Assembly (NCBI GenBank): GCA_000149265.1 | Contig: CH002541.1 | Coordinates: 210,851-274,850 of the forward strand | Direction: 5' to 3' | DNA: 64,000 nucleotides | DNA from: Ciona savignyi | Lineage: Eukaryota; Chordata; Ascidiacea; Phlebobranchia; Cionidae | In this document: piece by piece, positions 23,103 through 36,880 of the stretch | Layout of the letters: the number at the start of each line of letters is the position of its first letter | Position numbering within the stretch: the first letter of the stretch is position 1 | Notes under the pieces: generated by a model | What the model was told of the DNA's origin: nothing | What the model saw: only the letters and a program-made list of their open reading frames with translations | Database searches by the model: none | Made by a program: the position numbers and the translations under genes

Positions 23103-23618
23103 AAATAAACATATTCCTGACAGCGAGGCACCTACGTTGCTTCTAAGTAGTAAATTCAAATAAATCTTTTAATAATTGTCGTAACCACAATGGATGTTCA
23201 CGGTAAAATAGCCCCGGCAACCTGACCTAACTATATGCATAATGTAATCTAATGACATGGGCTACTCGACACGGTTTCAAATTAATGAAGGGCTTAAGAG
23301 ACTTTCTTGTTTTTATATCTCCGATTAAACCGCTTGAATTATGGTACTATTGCTATGACGCTATAACCTCAACAACGGGGTTCCTACCAAATTTTCCTTT
23401 CTTATTTTTATTGATATTTTTTTAGATATGTTGCAAATCGACATTTTATTTGCAGTGTTCACTTAATAGACACAGTATATGTAAATGGTCAAAGGTGTAG
23501 CTTGGTAGAAAATGACTGTAATGTACTTTTATTGGCGTTAAATTTATTTGGTGCCAAGCTGCCCACCAACAACGTAGGGAGAATTCGCTAAATAACGAAT
23601 AATAACAAATGCTTTAAC

Positions 23619-26600
23619 ATGAAGATAACACCAAAGGTAATAAAGATAAGTCTAAATTCAAAATTAATAAAATTCAAATGTGTAAAATTGTATGTATAGG
23701 CTAATGCAGGGGCTTATAATTTCCCCGTATTAATCACAGGATATAATAAGGTATTTTGGAATCAAGTTTTTAAAAAAAGTTTTTTAAATCGGCATTTCTA
23801 AATCGGTACCTCTAAATACTACTGGATCGCATGGAGCGCCTAAATCGCTTCAAGCGCTTGGAGCGCTTACTATACTTCGTAATTACTAAAGCTATAATAT
23901 TAATGTTAAGGTTGGGGTTAAACTTAGTTTTGGGGTTGAGATTAGTGTTTAAAACTATTACTTTCCATAGCAATATAAGTGAGTTAAAAATTACTTTCCA
24001 TAGCAATATAAGTGATTCAAGCGCTCCAAGCGATCCAAGCGCTTCAAGCGATCCTGTAGTATTTAGAGTCACCCTTTCTGAATTAAAAAATTAAAAAGCA
24101 TAGTCTATGCATGCAAAACTTCCCCCCAAAATGCACTGGATTTTTCACTGCTCTATAGCAGTCCACCACCATAATGGCAGAATTTAAGGAAACCAAAATA
24201 CATTAACAAATTAACATTAAAACCCCTCAGATTTTACGCCAACGAGCAAAAAGATCCCTTGCAGATGTTCTTCACTTAGATCTAACCAATCTTGGTATAG
24301 GTGAGCTAATTTGCATGTTTTGTTTATTCACATTTATTGAAAAAACAATAGAAAGTTTAATTCTTTATTAATATCAAGGTTTAACAAAAAAAGTCATCTG
24401 TGTCAGAGAGTGGACAAATAATTTATAATTTTTCCACTTTGGTATTAAAAAATACAGCACACCAGTTTACTGACATTTTTTTAAGCTCCTTATCCAGAGG
24501 ATTTAGTAACAATGGGCTGTCTACAAATTTTAAAGCAATGTATATTGTATAAAACACATTGTAACTGCTGCTTCAGGCAACTGGAGCAACTGGACTGTGG
24601 GTACAAGTTCTTTATTGTCAATAAACAATACTGATAATATCTCCGACAACAAAATTTAGCTATAAATCCTTCAATTTTAATTTTACCACCATCCATAATA
24701 CAGCTATGTATTATACGGCATACCCCTGTTTCAGGAGAGGTTGAGGGGATCGAAAACTGCCCAAGACTGCAAAGCATCGATCTGAGTAACAACTGTTTAG
24801 AGGAATTCGATAATTATCAATCTTGTCTGAACCTCTGGAGGATTGATCTTTCTAATAATAAGGTTTCATAAAATATTTATTTGATATTTGTATTTAAATG
24901 GGTCTTGTTTAGTCAGGTAAAAATATCTGTAACAAGATTTAGGGTTTCGTGCCACAGATTCTATGCAAACAATCCTAAGGGTAGGTGAATGTTGGTCTTG
25001 TAGAAGGACAACTGTAAAATAAAAAAATGTGTATGGAGCCAAAGCAAAAATGTGTGAGGATTGAGGAAATAATATATGTACATGTATAGAGCCAATATTT
25101 TTGGTCAACATTATTCATGTTTTCTCTGGTAGTTATAAATTTAATACCAAATTATAATAGTTCTTGAACACTCAAATTGGCCAAATGGTGTATTATGATA
25201 TTTCTGGTTAATGTAAATTTATTTTAACATGACAGACGGTCAGGTTATCATATGCCTTTCCTAGATATCTAACTACAATTTCTGTTTGTTACCATGTTTT
25301 TTTACTGCTTTTGTCAAACAGATCAAGAGCCTTTCTTCCCTGGCGCAAATGTTCGCAATCGGAACGTTGGATTTGTCGAACAATCTAATATGTTGGAACG
25401 AACTTTCGTATTTGCGCAATGTCCATATTCTTGACCTACGTTTGCATGGAAACTCTGGACTGGCCAATGTTCGTACATCTTCACATTCCATATATATATT
25501 AACATACCAGTCGATTCTTGGGTAAATTAATTCTAACCAACTAAGATAAAAGTTGAACAAGAGTATATGATGTAGGTAAAGATATTTTATACAATCCAGT
25601 AGGTATGTTAACTAATATAAGCATTAGTGTTCCGCATTACACTTTATCTGGACATCGCATCTTATTACCTGTTTTTTATCCTATAGTAATAAAATTAATT
25701 TTTCATCTGGTCCTAATGTTCCTCTTATGTTCAAACCCCCCAGGACACCTACTACAGGTTGCATGTGATTGATTGTCTGCCAAGTATTTGGATGCTTGAT
25801 GGGAGACTGATCACTTCAGCTGAAAGATTGCAAGTTCATCATTTTTTTCATGACTCAGCACTTTCAAGTCATCCAGTGGTGGGTACCTACTTTTCATTGC
25901 GATATGCAGGATAGTCATATTTTGTTCCTGTGTATGGAAAAATGTAAGTGGCATAATCACATGCAATTGTAAAATTACTTTAACACCCTCGGCTGTGGTG
26001 TAAATTCAACTCTGATGATATAACAATGCAAGCAATTAGCTCTAATTTTAATGTACAATTCCAGAGGCACAAACTGAATGAGAAAACCATTTTAACAAGC
26101 AAAGCAAATGATGGGTCGATACACGGCTGTCGGACATATGAGTTCACTGCCAGTTTCCCAGTGAATGGTCCTCAAAATAGTGGTGTGTGCGGAAAGTTTT
26201 TATTTGGATTTTAACTTTTTTGAAAAAGTTTTTAATTAAACCAAAATTTATAGAAAAATAAGACAATGTTTTAGTAATGCTTTTTAGTAACTTATTTATC
26301 ACACTGTATTGTTGTTGGTAGCCTGATTACAGTACACATACACTAAAGTTTGTTTGTGTAAAATTGGAGCATTTGTAACCCATCACAAGCTTAACCAAAA
26401 GGTTGGAGAATTAAATCCTACCACTGGCTAGTGGGTTCTGTTCCGGAACATAAATCCGATAATTAACTTGTGGGCAATCTGTTTAATACTTGTGTTTATA
26501 ACTCCTGTGCTTTTCCCACCATTTAAGGAATAAATTCTAAGTAATCAATGATGGAAAATAGTAAAAATTGGCCCAGCATCAGTCATTAAAAACTATTAAA

Positions 26601-29600
26601 TGAAATATAAAATTGAGTGCTTAGTTAATAAGGACAACAAATATTGCCAATTTCTGTTTTTACAATCTATAGCTAGCAGATTTAAAAAAGTTTTTGTGCT
26701 TTTATAGATACCGATAAAAGAAGATTATTATTTTTGGCGGACCAGTTTTCAAAGGACCTCTCAATTATTGTCAAAACATCTGTACACAATGAATTGCCAG
26801 CGAACTGGTTGAGTCACATAATAAATAACAGGTACACCTGTAGGACTGTAATGAATAGAGTCATACGGTGTGTATCAAGCAGGCCAATATTGCTGCTGGT
26901 ACGCTCATGGGTAGTGCCTCATACCATCAGCATGTAAGAACTAAGGAACTAATGAAATAAACAAAAAACTGTGGTTAGGTAATGTTGCTATTCATTGTTT
27001 AAAATAAACAACACATTACAATCAGATGATTGCCGCTCATGTTATAACGCCATTGGTTGTGTTATCTATACCAAGAAGTGTGTTTAAAATATGGTTGTTT
27101 TGATATATTGAACATTGTAATTTTACAAATAATATGTATTATGGTTTGCATTTCAGTTTTTGTGTAGGTTAATATGGTGTAGTATTTCAGTTCAGTTGTT
27201 CCTTTATAATACACTTAAAGTAGTCTGGAATAATATTTACCTGAGTTGGTGACAGTGTGGATAATAACATCAGTGCAAATCTCACCAGGTCTTCTTATTG
27301 TGATACACAAAGCCAAACACTTGATCATTGTGACATGTAAACGCTTATTGTTGCAGTCATTTTATCTTCCAGTGAATCTATGCCTGCAATGTAATAAAAA
27401 ATTTAATACTGTACCAAATGAAATAAATGTATTAAAAAAACTGTAATTTAGCTTCAACAAAAAACAATTAAAACGTCTCAATTTAAAAAATTGCCATTTA
27501 CACATATTTTTTTTGCTTGAAATAATATTTCTATTTCCAGGCACCGAAGTACAGAGCGATGCAACATGCTGCTTCTGCTTTTAGTTTCATTCCTGGAGTT
27601 TGATTTACCGCTTGAACTTATTGACCAAACATTGTCTGTGGCCAAACTTAACCCACTGTAAGGTTGATTTATAAGCTTAACTTGTTGTTGTGTTTGTATT
27701 TGATACCCTTACCAAGCTATTTAACCACAGAGAACATAAGAGAGAATGGGAAGTACCACCTGAACTTCTTTATAAACAAATATCAGCAAAATGTAAAGTG
27801 TCTTGTCAGTTATCTTAAATAATATTAGATCATCACCTTGCATCAGACCATCAGCCAATAAGCACCGTTGGTCTAGCGTCTAGCGTGGGTTCTACCAAAT
27901 TGAAGGAACGTGTCTATTGTATACAACAGACTGCAATAGCTCTGGTAACCTGACGATGGGTGCGAGGTGATCTGACAATTGACCGTATGTTAACCCCCTT
28001 GGTTTTCCCATTCACGGGGATAAACATGATTACATAAATATCCTATATCCTATCCCAAGCAGTGGAATTAAACCAATATATGTCAAAGCACTCTATGGGA
28101 TGTTGCCTGAACCAATTGGATTAATGTGTTAAACAATAGATGTATCAACATTTACATACGTCGGCCATTGTTGTTCTGTACTCAAAGTGACGCAAAACTC
28201 TTTCTGTGCAGGTTTGAAATCAACACCATGATTTTATTCAAACTTGGTGCCCAAGTTTGTGTTGAAGTGATTAGTCTGTTGGTCAGCACTTGTAAACTGG
28301 ACAGAGAAGTCCATATTAACAAGACAGCTGCTGACACTGGGGGATTATATGATAGATTATACCTATGCTTGTACCATGCCGTGTCCCACTTGCTGGAGGT
28401 CAGGGTCATGCAGCAGAGTAAATACAATCAAAGTAAGGAATATTCATAATGTAATAATTCTAAACGTCTAGCTGGATAGTTTGGTGGATTAGTTTGTTGT
28501 CTTTTACCAAAGGATTGAAGGATCGAATCTGGTCACTAGCTAGACATTTGTGTCACAGCGGATTTATATCCAGTACATATATCCTGACATTTTATATCCA
28601 GTCTCACCAATGTCATATATATTTTCAGACACGGACAAACAATACCCTACAAGGTCGCCCATCCACACCGGGAGACCCCACACTGCCCCACCCAACCACA
28701 GGTTGACTGATTTTATAGTTATTGCAACTTTTTTACTACTTACATGTTGACGTGTATCTTACAAAATGCCATATAAAAGGGATAGTGTTCTGAAACAGAA
28801 GTATGCTTATAATAGAAATTTGCTTTAACAGGATGGTTGCCAATCTCACGATTCCGCTCTATATAGACATTGCCACTTCTATGATGTTTCATATTGTTAC
28901 TGTTTCATTGTTTGTTTTACTTTTTACACAGTCATCAAAGATATCTATTTCAGGAAAAGTACTGCACCATACTATGCATCAAAACCGAAGCGTGGATCGT
29001 TAATCGAATGGAAATCTCATCAATGTCTGTTGGCATCTGAGCTCGTATTGTTGCTGAGTGTGGTGCCTTCCTTCTACTACTACATTTCGACAAACCATCG
29101 AAGTATTTCCAAGCTTCTGCACATCGCTACTGGGGATGCTAAGCTGGCTTCTCATTTGAACCACATATCAAGACAGCTGTCAGTTAGTGGGGTTGGTATT
29201 TGTTTAATCCGGACCTCAACCGGTTATTGCATGTTGGAATTTACTACCCACCAGGATGCTAGTGACCCATACACAAAAGAGTTTTCCCCACCTACATAAT
29301 TATTCATATCATCATATACAGGGAGATGCCAGTGTGTTGTACAGGGAGATATGCAAGAGTGTTGTGCGAAGAATTGAAAGAGCTGTTCATGGACAAAACG
29401 TATACCTAAATAAGGAGGTATGTAGGTGCTTCTTCTGTGATTATTTGTTTCCCGCTTATCCCAATATAAAGGAATACATAATTTAGACAAAGCAGGAAAA
29501 AAACTGTGCGCATTCGTCAGAATACCATAATTTCACTGGGGAAGTGTTACAGTATTGTATAGAATGGTGACAGTTTTAGTTGTTTTAAAGCCATTAGTTT

Positions 29601-32600
29601 ATTAGTTTTATTAATTTACATATTAAATTATAGTAGCTAAAAAAAGCTACCCAACTTAAGTAGAGAAGTAGCTACAAAAAGAGCTTGCATTAGCGTAGAA
29701 TATTATGCAAAAGAACTATTAATAAGTTGTCGATTTGTTATTTTTTGCAACAAAGACATCGAAATATGACACGGGCGATAACTTGCTGTTGGCACAAACC
29801 AGCGCTGAAAGCAGAACGCAAGTTAAACTGATCCTCAACACTGCACAAGCATATCCAAAGCGGCCGAAATCGGCGATTCTTTCTTCAGGGGAGCATTTGA
29901 TGACTGGGAAAAGGTAAGTACAGAGGTAGAAGATACCTCTTTGTATCACAAACTGAAAATTATACTTAGGGTTTCTTTAGAATACTGTATACCCAATTAA
30001 TTTGGTTTGACCGTTTTGCTTATCCTTTTCTGGTGTCAGTTAACAGCGTAAATAAGTAGGGTCTATTGGCAAAGAATAAACCCAGCACACTACAAGAGTT
30101 CCTGTAACCCGATGGAGTGAACAGCGCAATATGTTGATACATACCTATCTTAACAACACATTCCAAATGAATAACATAATGCAATAGCTCCAGCAATTTA
30201 ACCATCCAAACCTGATATTCCAATAAATACAGCATGAAAATCTTCTATTATTCCTAAATGTATTGTGTTTCAGTCGCATAGTTCCGAAGTCATGCAGTTA
30301 CATGGATCGCGCCACTACACCCGCCCTGGAGCTCGGTTCAAATGTGTTGCTTGGGGCTCAGAATCTCTCCCGGGTTATCGCAATGCCTGAACAGAATGTT
30401 GCTTTGGTTCAAATGGATGCCATACCAGGTAATTGTAGTTGCTTGTTTATTAAAAGTACAATCGATTTGAAACAAACAAGAAATTAGGACAGAAGTTAAG
30501 TCTCTTTGTATCATTGTAGTAGCTGAATATATTCTTGAATGACCCAATAAAAGATTATGGATAATAAAAATCTAAAATCGACTACCTCTGTGTGTATGCA
30601 AATGCTGTACAATGGTTAGTATGAAATAATGAAAATGCTGTACATTGTTCCCAAACTCATGATACATATCGAAACTATTTTTTTTCAGCTGCCAATGGCT
30701 CAGTGGTGATTCAAACACAGAATGCCGAGGAACACTACGCTTATGTGGATGTGCATAGGTTGGAATACGACAAACAAGCTCATTACTGGAGGCCCACTGG
30801 CTCAGTAGGGGACAAAGTTACTCTACAAACTAAAGCATTGATGGCAGGTATTCAATGTTTCTTGGTGAATACATTTTTTGTGTTTTATTTACTTGCTATC
30901 TCTGCGGTAAGAAACAAAATTCCTTATATCAAGTCAAGTTATCAGTGCTTATTATAGTATGTGACATACCTTATATATGAACCGTTGTGAGATGGAAACC
31001 TACCACTGCTCATGGTGTGTCCTTAAGCTCTGCCATGCTTGGTTCAACAGAGCATCCAAATCTGTTCTAATTGCAACCACTGGCTATGCACGTGGTGCAC
31101 TTCGTGTCTCTTGATTTAATTGCCTGAAGAGGTTGCCTGAAATGTCCAAAGCTCATTATAAATGCTTCCCGTAATTGTCTTTTATATGCTGGGGCCAACC
31201 ATGACCTCATTAAAATAGTAATATCTTTTCTTTTACAATATTCTCTAACAATATTATAAGTGGCTAAGCTAAGCCCAGACACAGAAATAATTTCCAATCG
31301 GTTATCACAACTTAAATGCCTGAAATAAATGACTGTAGGAATTTATTCAATTTAAAGAAGTCTTTCAATTACTATTATAAGTCAATGCTAGCCACACTTT
31401 TTGCACGTGGTATTCTCTTGAGGTTATAATTACATGTTTTACCATATTCTGGATAAATATCACAGATTAACCATCCTGTGTTCCTAGATATTGTTTCCAC
31501 CGACAAATTAAATGTACCAGCAGACAGAAAATCGATCACCAGGAATTCACCAAAAAGGTAATTAAACATTACACAGACATTACCAGCAAGTGGCTTGATT
31601 TTTTCAGTCATGCAGTCCAACATAATACCCCTAAGCTACAACCGTGACAATCATACAAGGTTGAAATGTATCTTCAGACAACGCTCAATTGTTTGTGTGC
31701 TGGACCAATCCGAAGACCAACATGGTGAAAATAAACCAGAAGAAGTGGCCGACACCACACAAAGTCTCTCCACTGTTTTCTGTGAAAAAATGCATGTCAA
31801 TTTGAGCAATGTGATCGAGAATTCTGGTTTAACTCTCAGCGCGTCGGAATTATGGGAAAACCCAGTAGATTTAGAGCCTCAAAATGGGGCAGAAAATCAA
31901 GCGTTTATCACCCAATATTCGGACGAATTGCATAACTTGCTGGAGAATGAAAACTTGGAAAACGCAGTCAAATCATCATTGGAAGATATACCTGGGATGA
32001 TTAAGGGATTTGCAGATGATCTTAAAGCAGATGGAGGTTTGTCAGAAAGTGAACCTGGTCAAGATGGAACAATTAAAATGTAAGATGGACAAGTAAAATT
32101 AATATCAGATTTTAGCTAGAACAACCACATCAACTAACATAAAATATGTTGTTGTATGTTAACTAGTGAAATTTGTATAAAAAGGTTTGTGTAAACATTA
32201 TATTGTATCCATAAGGCTCGTTTGCTTCAAAAGTTATTACAGTCTGTGTCAATGATAATGGGTTAAAATCTATACCAGTACACATATTACTTTGACCAAA
32301 GCACACCTAACAATCAAAGTCTGATTGGCTTACTAACTCACTTCTACATTGGTTGACATTTATTTTTATTTATCAGGCCAGTCACAAATGGTAGTGACTC
32401 AACGAATGCAGTAGAACAACTTGCCAATGAGGAACAATTGAATAAAAACTCATCACTCGAGCGTGAAACAGTGGATGACAATGAAGATTATCTCGTCACT
32501 GAGGATAATAATGATTTTGAGAACGACAATTGGCCAGGTGCAGAACTTAAATTTTACTAGGTTTATATTGTTGAATGGATTCCTATCACATCCACATAAA

Positions 32601-35600
32601 CTGTGGTTTACACCCCCACCCAATCTAATGCACTGTGCAAAAATCAATGTAATGATCTATCTTACTGCCATCCGCTCGCGGTTGCATTATTGGCTAGGCA
32701 CTTTTTTTCTTGTTTTTTTACACAATTTTAAGGTTACCTGTAAAAAATGTTAACTGTGGACAAAAAGTAGGACGACACTTAAAATGTCATTTTACCATCA
32801 CTGGAATAAATACATTAGTGTATCAGATTGTTTTTTTTATCTTTGTTCAAAGATGTACATCTTATCCACATTGTATTGTAATATATGCTGTACTGAAGGC
32901 ATAAGTCGTTTACAATGTAATACTTTAAATATCTTGAATGAGCATGTGTGGTATAATTCACAGTTTTCAATTGGTGAATACAGTTATAAAAACTACACTC
33001 ACCAGAGGGCACAAGGTGGAGAAAACTGATGAAACAAAAACACATTTTTCTGTATTTAATGAACCTAGCAATGTTTGATGTTCTATAATTATTAATCCAA
33101 ATCAGGCAAGACATATGTTGAAGAGTCGGTGAAATCCACGCAGCAGAATGTGCAGCATAGAAGGGCTCACAGCGCCAGACTTCCTAAGCATGCAGTCAAC
33201 ACGTGGGTTATTTTACCTTTTTAGTTCACCTACCTATATGCTTATGTTTTACATGCACTTATTAATACATATCATGGTTTTAAATAAGTATAATAGGATA
33301 AGATATTTATGGTTTATTTCTATAAATTGAAAAACACAAGGGTACTATCATACAGGAAATCTTTAGATTAAATTTTGCTCACCATCGGGTTACCAGAGCT
33401 TTTGCATTGTGTTCTATATAATTGAGACGATTATACTGTTTTAGTTAAAATCATAAATTCACTGGGTCCATGTGAATTCAGCTAAAAGCATTGTCCAAAG
33501 ATGCAACAAACTGAGCCAGGCTTTAGTTTCGATTCCATACACCTTTATTGCATGATCGCTGAACCAACTGAACTTATTTCCCTATGGATGGTATTGAGAC
33601 AGAGGTGCTGACCATACCGGCGCATGGCTACACCTTTCTTATCCACACTATGTCTTAAATATCGGGTGGTTTTAAAATTGTCCAACTTCACAGTGCGTCC
33701 CCAAAAGCAACGCGTCCGCTGAGTGCAGTGATACCCCGTCACAAGCAAGTCATGTTCCAAGAGCAGAATCCAAACATCGACGACATGGAATCTCGCCCTG
33801 GAAGCGCCTCCTCCTTCCAACTCCAGCGAACTGAGGCTTGGAGGTCATCCGCATCATCTAGATCGGGTTTCTCCCATGATAAAGGATTCCAGGAGATGAT
33901 TGTTGATAAGTTTGGCTTGAAAGGTTGGTTTGTTGGGAATGCTGCATCTAGCATAACTACATGCTTAAAATACAAAAGTTTTTAATTAATAACACCTGCT
34001 TGGCATTGCAAGGGTTACAAATATAATTATCACATTATTTGTGTTTATTACACATCGTTGCACCAGTAGGATTGGCAGTATGCTCGAAGCTGCAAAACCC
34101 CTCGCAACAAGTGTGTGTCGCTGGACCATATATCAATATTGTTTGAATTAAATCATACTTGGTACTTCCGTTAACCTGATTGTGGGAAAATTTTGTTCTG
34201 GTAAATTATATTTGTGGATGTTTTAATGGCCCATGCTTTTTTCACCTCTGGGATAAATATAAGTAACCTTATCCTATAACAAGCATAATAGTAAGCATAA
34301 CCTTTCACCATTCCCACACTGCAGATTTATTTCAACACAGTCAAAGGTAATTAAACGATATCTTTATTGTTGTTTACCTTTTTCAATTTAGAAGCCTACA
34401 GAAAGTGTGTAGCACATTTCTAACCCCTTGCCAACGATCCTATTTCAACACAGGGAGAATAGTCAAAGGGATGCAGAAACCCCCACCACAAAGACCCACC
34501 TCTCCAGAACATGGGTCCATCAAACAAGCCGCCCCGCTGAGGAAGAAGACATATTCATCAATCTCCACGCGTTCTTTGGGTGGGAGAACCAGGTCATCAG
34601 TTACCAGTGAAAACGTAACCTTGGGTAAAAAGACTTACAACACTAAAGGTAAATATGTGTTATGTGTGCCGTGTAGGGACACCTGGCACAGCTGGCACAC
34701 CCAGTAGTTTTCACATATGAACTTATTTAAATGTTTAAGTACTTCCAAACAAAAAATTATGTTATTTTTAAGTAATCATATGAATAAATATGTCATTTCT
34801 ATTCTTGCATGGAAAATGCATTGGAGGATTGGTCATAAGATAACTATGGACATTCTGTGTGTTTTGGAATTTTTAACTGTTTAGTTACCAAAAATATTAC
34901 AGTTGTAGTAAATTCGAGTCATTGCTTTAATAACAAGTGATAAAGTTATAATTAGTCATAACATAACAACCAGAATTTTGTGCCGTTAGAATTTCCTGGT
35001 ATGGAGCAATGTTTAAAAAGTGCCTTGGACAAGGAACCTCACAACTAGCATGCAACTGGCTTCAAACATGCAACCTTCCAGTTATCAGTCTGATGTTGTT
35101 TTACCATTCTGTCACATGCAGTAATAATAAACAAATTACTGATTTAACTGTGACATTTTGATTAATTTATATCGAAGTAAGTACAATACTTAATGGGCAT
35201 ATAAAGTGACAGTTCAGAGTACCTGAGGCAATCCTCATATACTTTAAGGCCACAGTCAGGTTGCTGCAACTATTTCAGTATTTTAGTATGACGATTTGCC
35301 TAATGTGTTGTTGTATGTAAAGACCCAATGCTCTAAAGTAAAGAGGTTGGTTGAATAACCTTTACACCCAGGTGGATTATTATCTGCCACCCATTGGTTG
35401 GCTGATGGAAGGAATGTGCACAAAGAAAAGGAAGAAATTCGAAAGTTTATAACTTCTCCACGATTGCCTGGGTACCTGGTTGGCACCAATATGCTGCCGA
35501 CTAAAGGAACAAGGTAATGTGTGATGTTAATATAATGATGGTTGCAGATCCATTCCTGTAACTTATTTTTTTCAATTTTTATTTATTTTTTTATTTGGGT

Positions 35601-36169
35601 TTTGGGGCCACGTCTAATTATACAGAATTTTGATAGTTGATTGCTTATTTTAGACGTGTTCTAACGACTGTCGTTTTGCCGTTTTCCAAATTTTTATCAA
35701 TAGTTCTGCTTCAGGTTTTCATTGTGGAAACAAAAAATAGTTTAAACTAAACCCAGATGCGTGCTAGTTTCCTTGGACAATGTATTTAACAAACTGGTAA
35801 ACTTAAACTAAATTGATCTTTCAATTATAACTTAAACAACGTCTCAATCATATTATACACACTGCAAAGCTTTTGAAGTATGCGATATACTATGATGAAT
35901 CCAAGTACCAATGGCACGTAGTATTCTGTCAAATGCACATATTCCACCCACCAGTGATAAATATAAATTCATGCAGCAAACCAAGCAGTGCGACTCGACA
36001 AGCAAAACCTTTCCACCACTTGCCAATGAACTACTATAGAAATCTCACCGAACCAGGAACGTCACTTGGTGGTGCACTTGTATGGCATCGTCCACAATAT
36101 TCAGCGTTGAGCGAGCTTCGAAAATTGTCCGCTAAACCTTCCTATGTTACCAGGCGAAGAACCAAATAA
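23619..36169 (+). CDS. Large leucine-rich-repeat protein, 21 exons, family not recognised
   Basis: Exons: 23619-23636 (tentative first, MKITPK), 24231-24300, 24735-24862, 25322-25468, 25744-25878, 26065-26182, 26708-26831, 27541-27657, 28212-28432, 28932-29191, 29322-29417, 29756-29913, 30274-30428, 30689-30847, 31608-32079, 32377-32537, 33106-33202, 33694-33923, 34454-34648, 35372-35513, 35977-36169. All join in phase: 3,396 nt, about 1,131 residues. The first 120 residues hold about five SDS22-like LRRs (SIDLSNNCL, RIDLSNNKI, TLDLSNNLI) and an LRR-cap-like IDCLPSIWMLDGR. Then come about 400 residues of mostly helical sequence, a part with AHYWRPTGSVGDKV that could be a small beta domain, an acidic stretch (about residues 680-830) and a Ser/Arg/Lys/Pro-rich tail. 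No signal peptide or membrane segment is evident. The start resembles other ciliary LRR proteins only loosely. Function is unknown. SINEs and a MITE sit in its introns. Confidence 0.85.
23810..24068. mobile_element. Palindromic MITE in intron 1 of the LRR gene
   Basis: The two ends are inverted copies: CTCTAAATACTACTGGATCG at the left, and the complement of the right end is CTCTAAATACTACAGGATCG. The similarity runs inward for about 60 bp through AGCGCTT-rich sequence. The centre holds a 25-bp direct duplication (23958-23982 and 23991-24015, ending AATATAAGTGA). Open frames on both strands follow from the palindrome and are not genes. No target duplication is obvious. Confidence 0.75.
27863..28055 (+). 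repeat. SINE family 1 copy with internal deletion
   Basis: A short remnant of the head (CCGTTGGTCTAGCG) is joined straight to the body at GTGGGTTCTACC, so about 130 bp are missing. The body and the ATATCCTATCC tail are well kept. It lies in the LRR gene intron between exons 27541-27657 and 28212-28432. Confidence 0.75.
28467..28560 (+). repeat. SINE family 1, degenerate head
   Basis: TTTACCAAAGGATTGAAGG, TCTGGTCACTAGCTAGACAT and TTGTGTC follow the order of the family 1 head and early body, with many changes. Intronic in the LRR gene. Confidence 0.5.
33377..33440 (-). repeat. SINE family 1, short reverse fragment
   Basis: CACCATCGGGTTACCAGAGC followed by TTTTGCATTGTGTTCTATAT is the reverse complement of the middle of the family 1 body. 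Intronic in the LRR gene. Confidence 0.5.
35003..35115 (-). repeat. SINE family 1, degenerate reverse head
   Basis: Read on the minus strand, the piece gives AATGGTAAAACA, GGAAGGTTGCATG, GCCAGTTGCATGCTAG and CCTTGTCCAAGGCACTTT, in the order of the family 1 head. It is strongly decayed and lies in an LRR gene intron. Confidence 0.55.
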
Positions 36170-36874
36170 ATATCGATCAATATTGTAAATACAGTAAAAA
36201 TTTTAAGCATGTATTTTTCGCTGCATTTGGTTAAGTTTTTGCTGTAGTTGGAAATTAATAATTTTTCGTATTTCGGAAGCTTAAATTTTAATTGTTTCTA
36301 ACATATGATGATGACCAAACCATGTGAATTGTATTCCTAATCTGCTGGAACAAACTGACCCAAAACCTGAAATATTTCTGGGTAATTTTGAACAAACTAT
36401 TTTCTTGCTTCATTTATTAATATTTTTACCTAGTTTTATACATTGACACATACATACTTTGTAACAGTTTTGCCACATCCGCTCTAGATTGGTTGCACAA
36501 GCGGCTCTAACACTAGTTGGATTTCCTGAAATTGGCCTTTTTGGGCAAATAGCCAGTGCAGTGTTTTTCTAAGCAGTAAAGTTGGAACACTTGCCTATCT
36601 TACAATACACCACACACAAATTGTGACATAAGTGATTCCAAAATTTGTGTATGGGTGCTTTCAATGTTCAAAGTATTTTATGCAGCACTGTGCACAATAT
36701 ACACTGTGATACAATGTTTTTCTGCTCGTTATAGCCTTGCTTGCACATTTCTTTTTGTACTTTTATAGTTTCTATTTTTGTAGCTTTTTTTTACTAAAAC
36801 ATAACATTAACACAAAATGCTTGCTTTTTCTATTAGCAGTTATTAAAGTTACCTGACAATTTGTTTCATTAAAA
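36170..36874. other. Intergenic between convergent LRR and U2SURP genes
   Basis: No exon recognised. The LRR gene stop codon overlaps an AATAAA (36165-36170). This stretch probably contains the 3' UTRs of both genes, which converge here about 1.1 kb apart at their stop codons. Confidence 0.5.
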
Positions 36875-36880
36875 TTTATT
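36875..36880 (-). terminator. Possible poly(A) signal for U2SURP
   Basis: AATAAA on the minus strand, about 390 nt after the U2SURP stop codon at 37267. It is the nearest clear signal I could see; a variant signal could be used instead. Confidence 0.35.

Noticed and set aside
23812-24094. Open frames of 86 and 87 codons on opposite strands
   Set aside because: Both follow from the palindromic MITE. The low-complexity protein is not a gene.
28126-28449. A separate 107-codon gene
   Set aside because: Only the part from 28212 to 28432 is coding, and it is an exon of the LRR gene.
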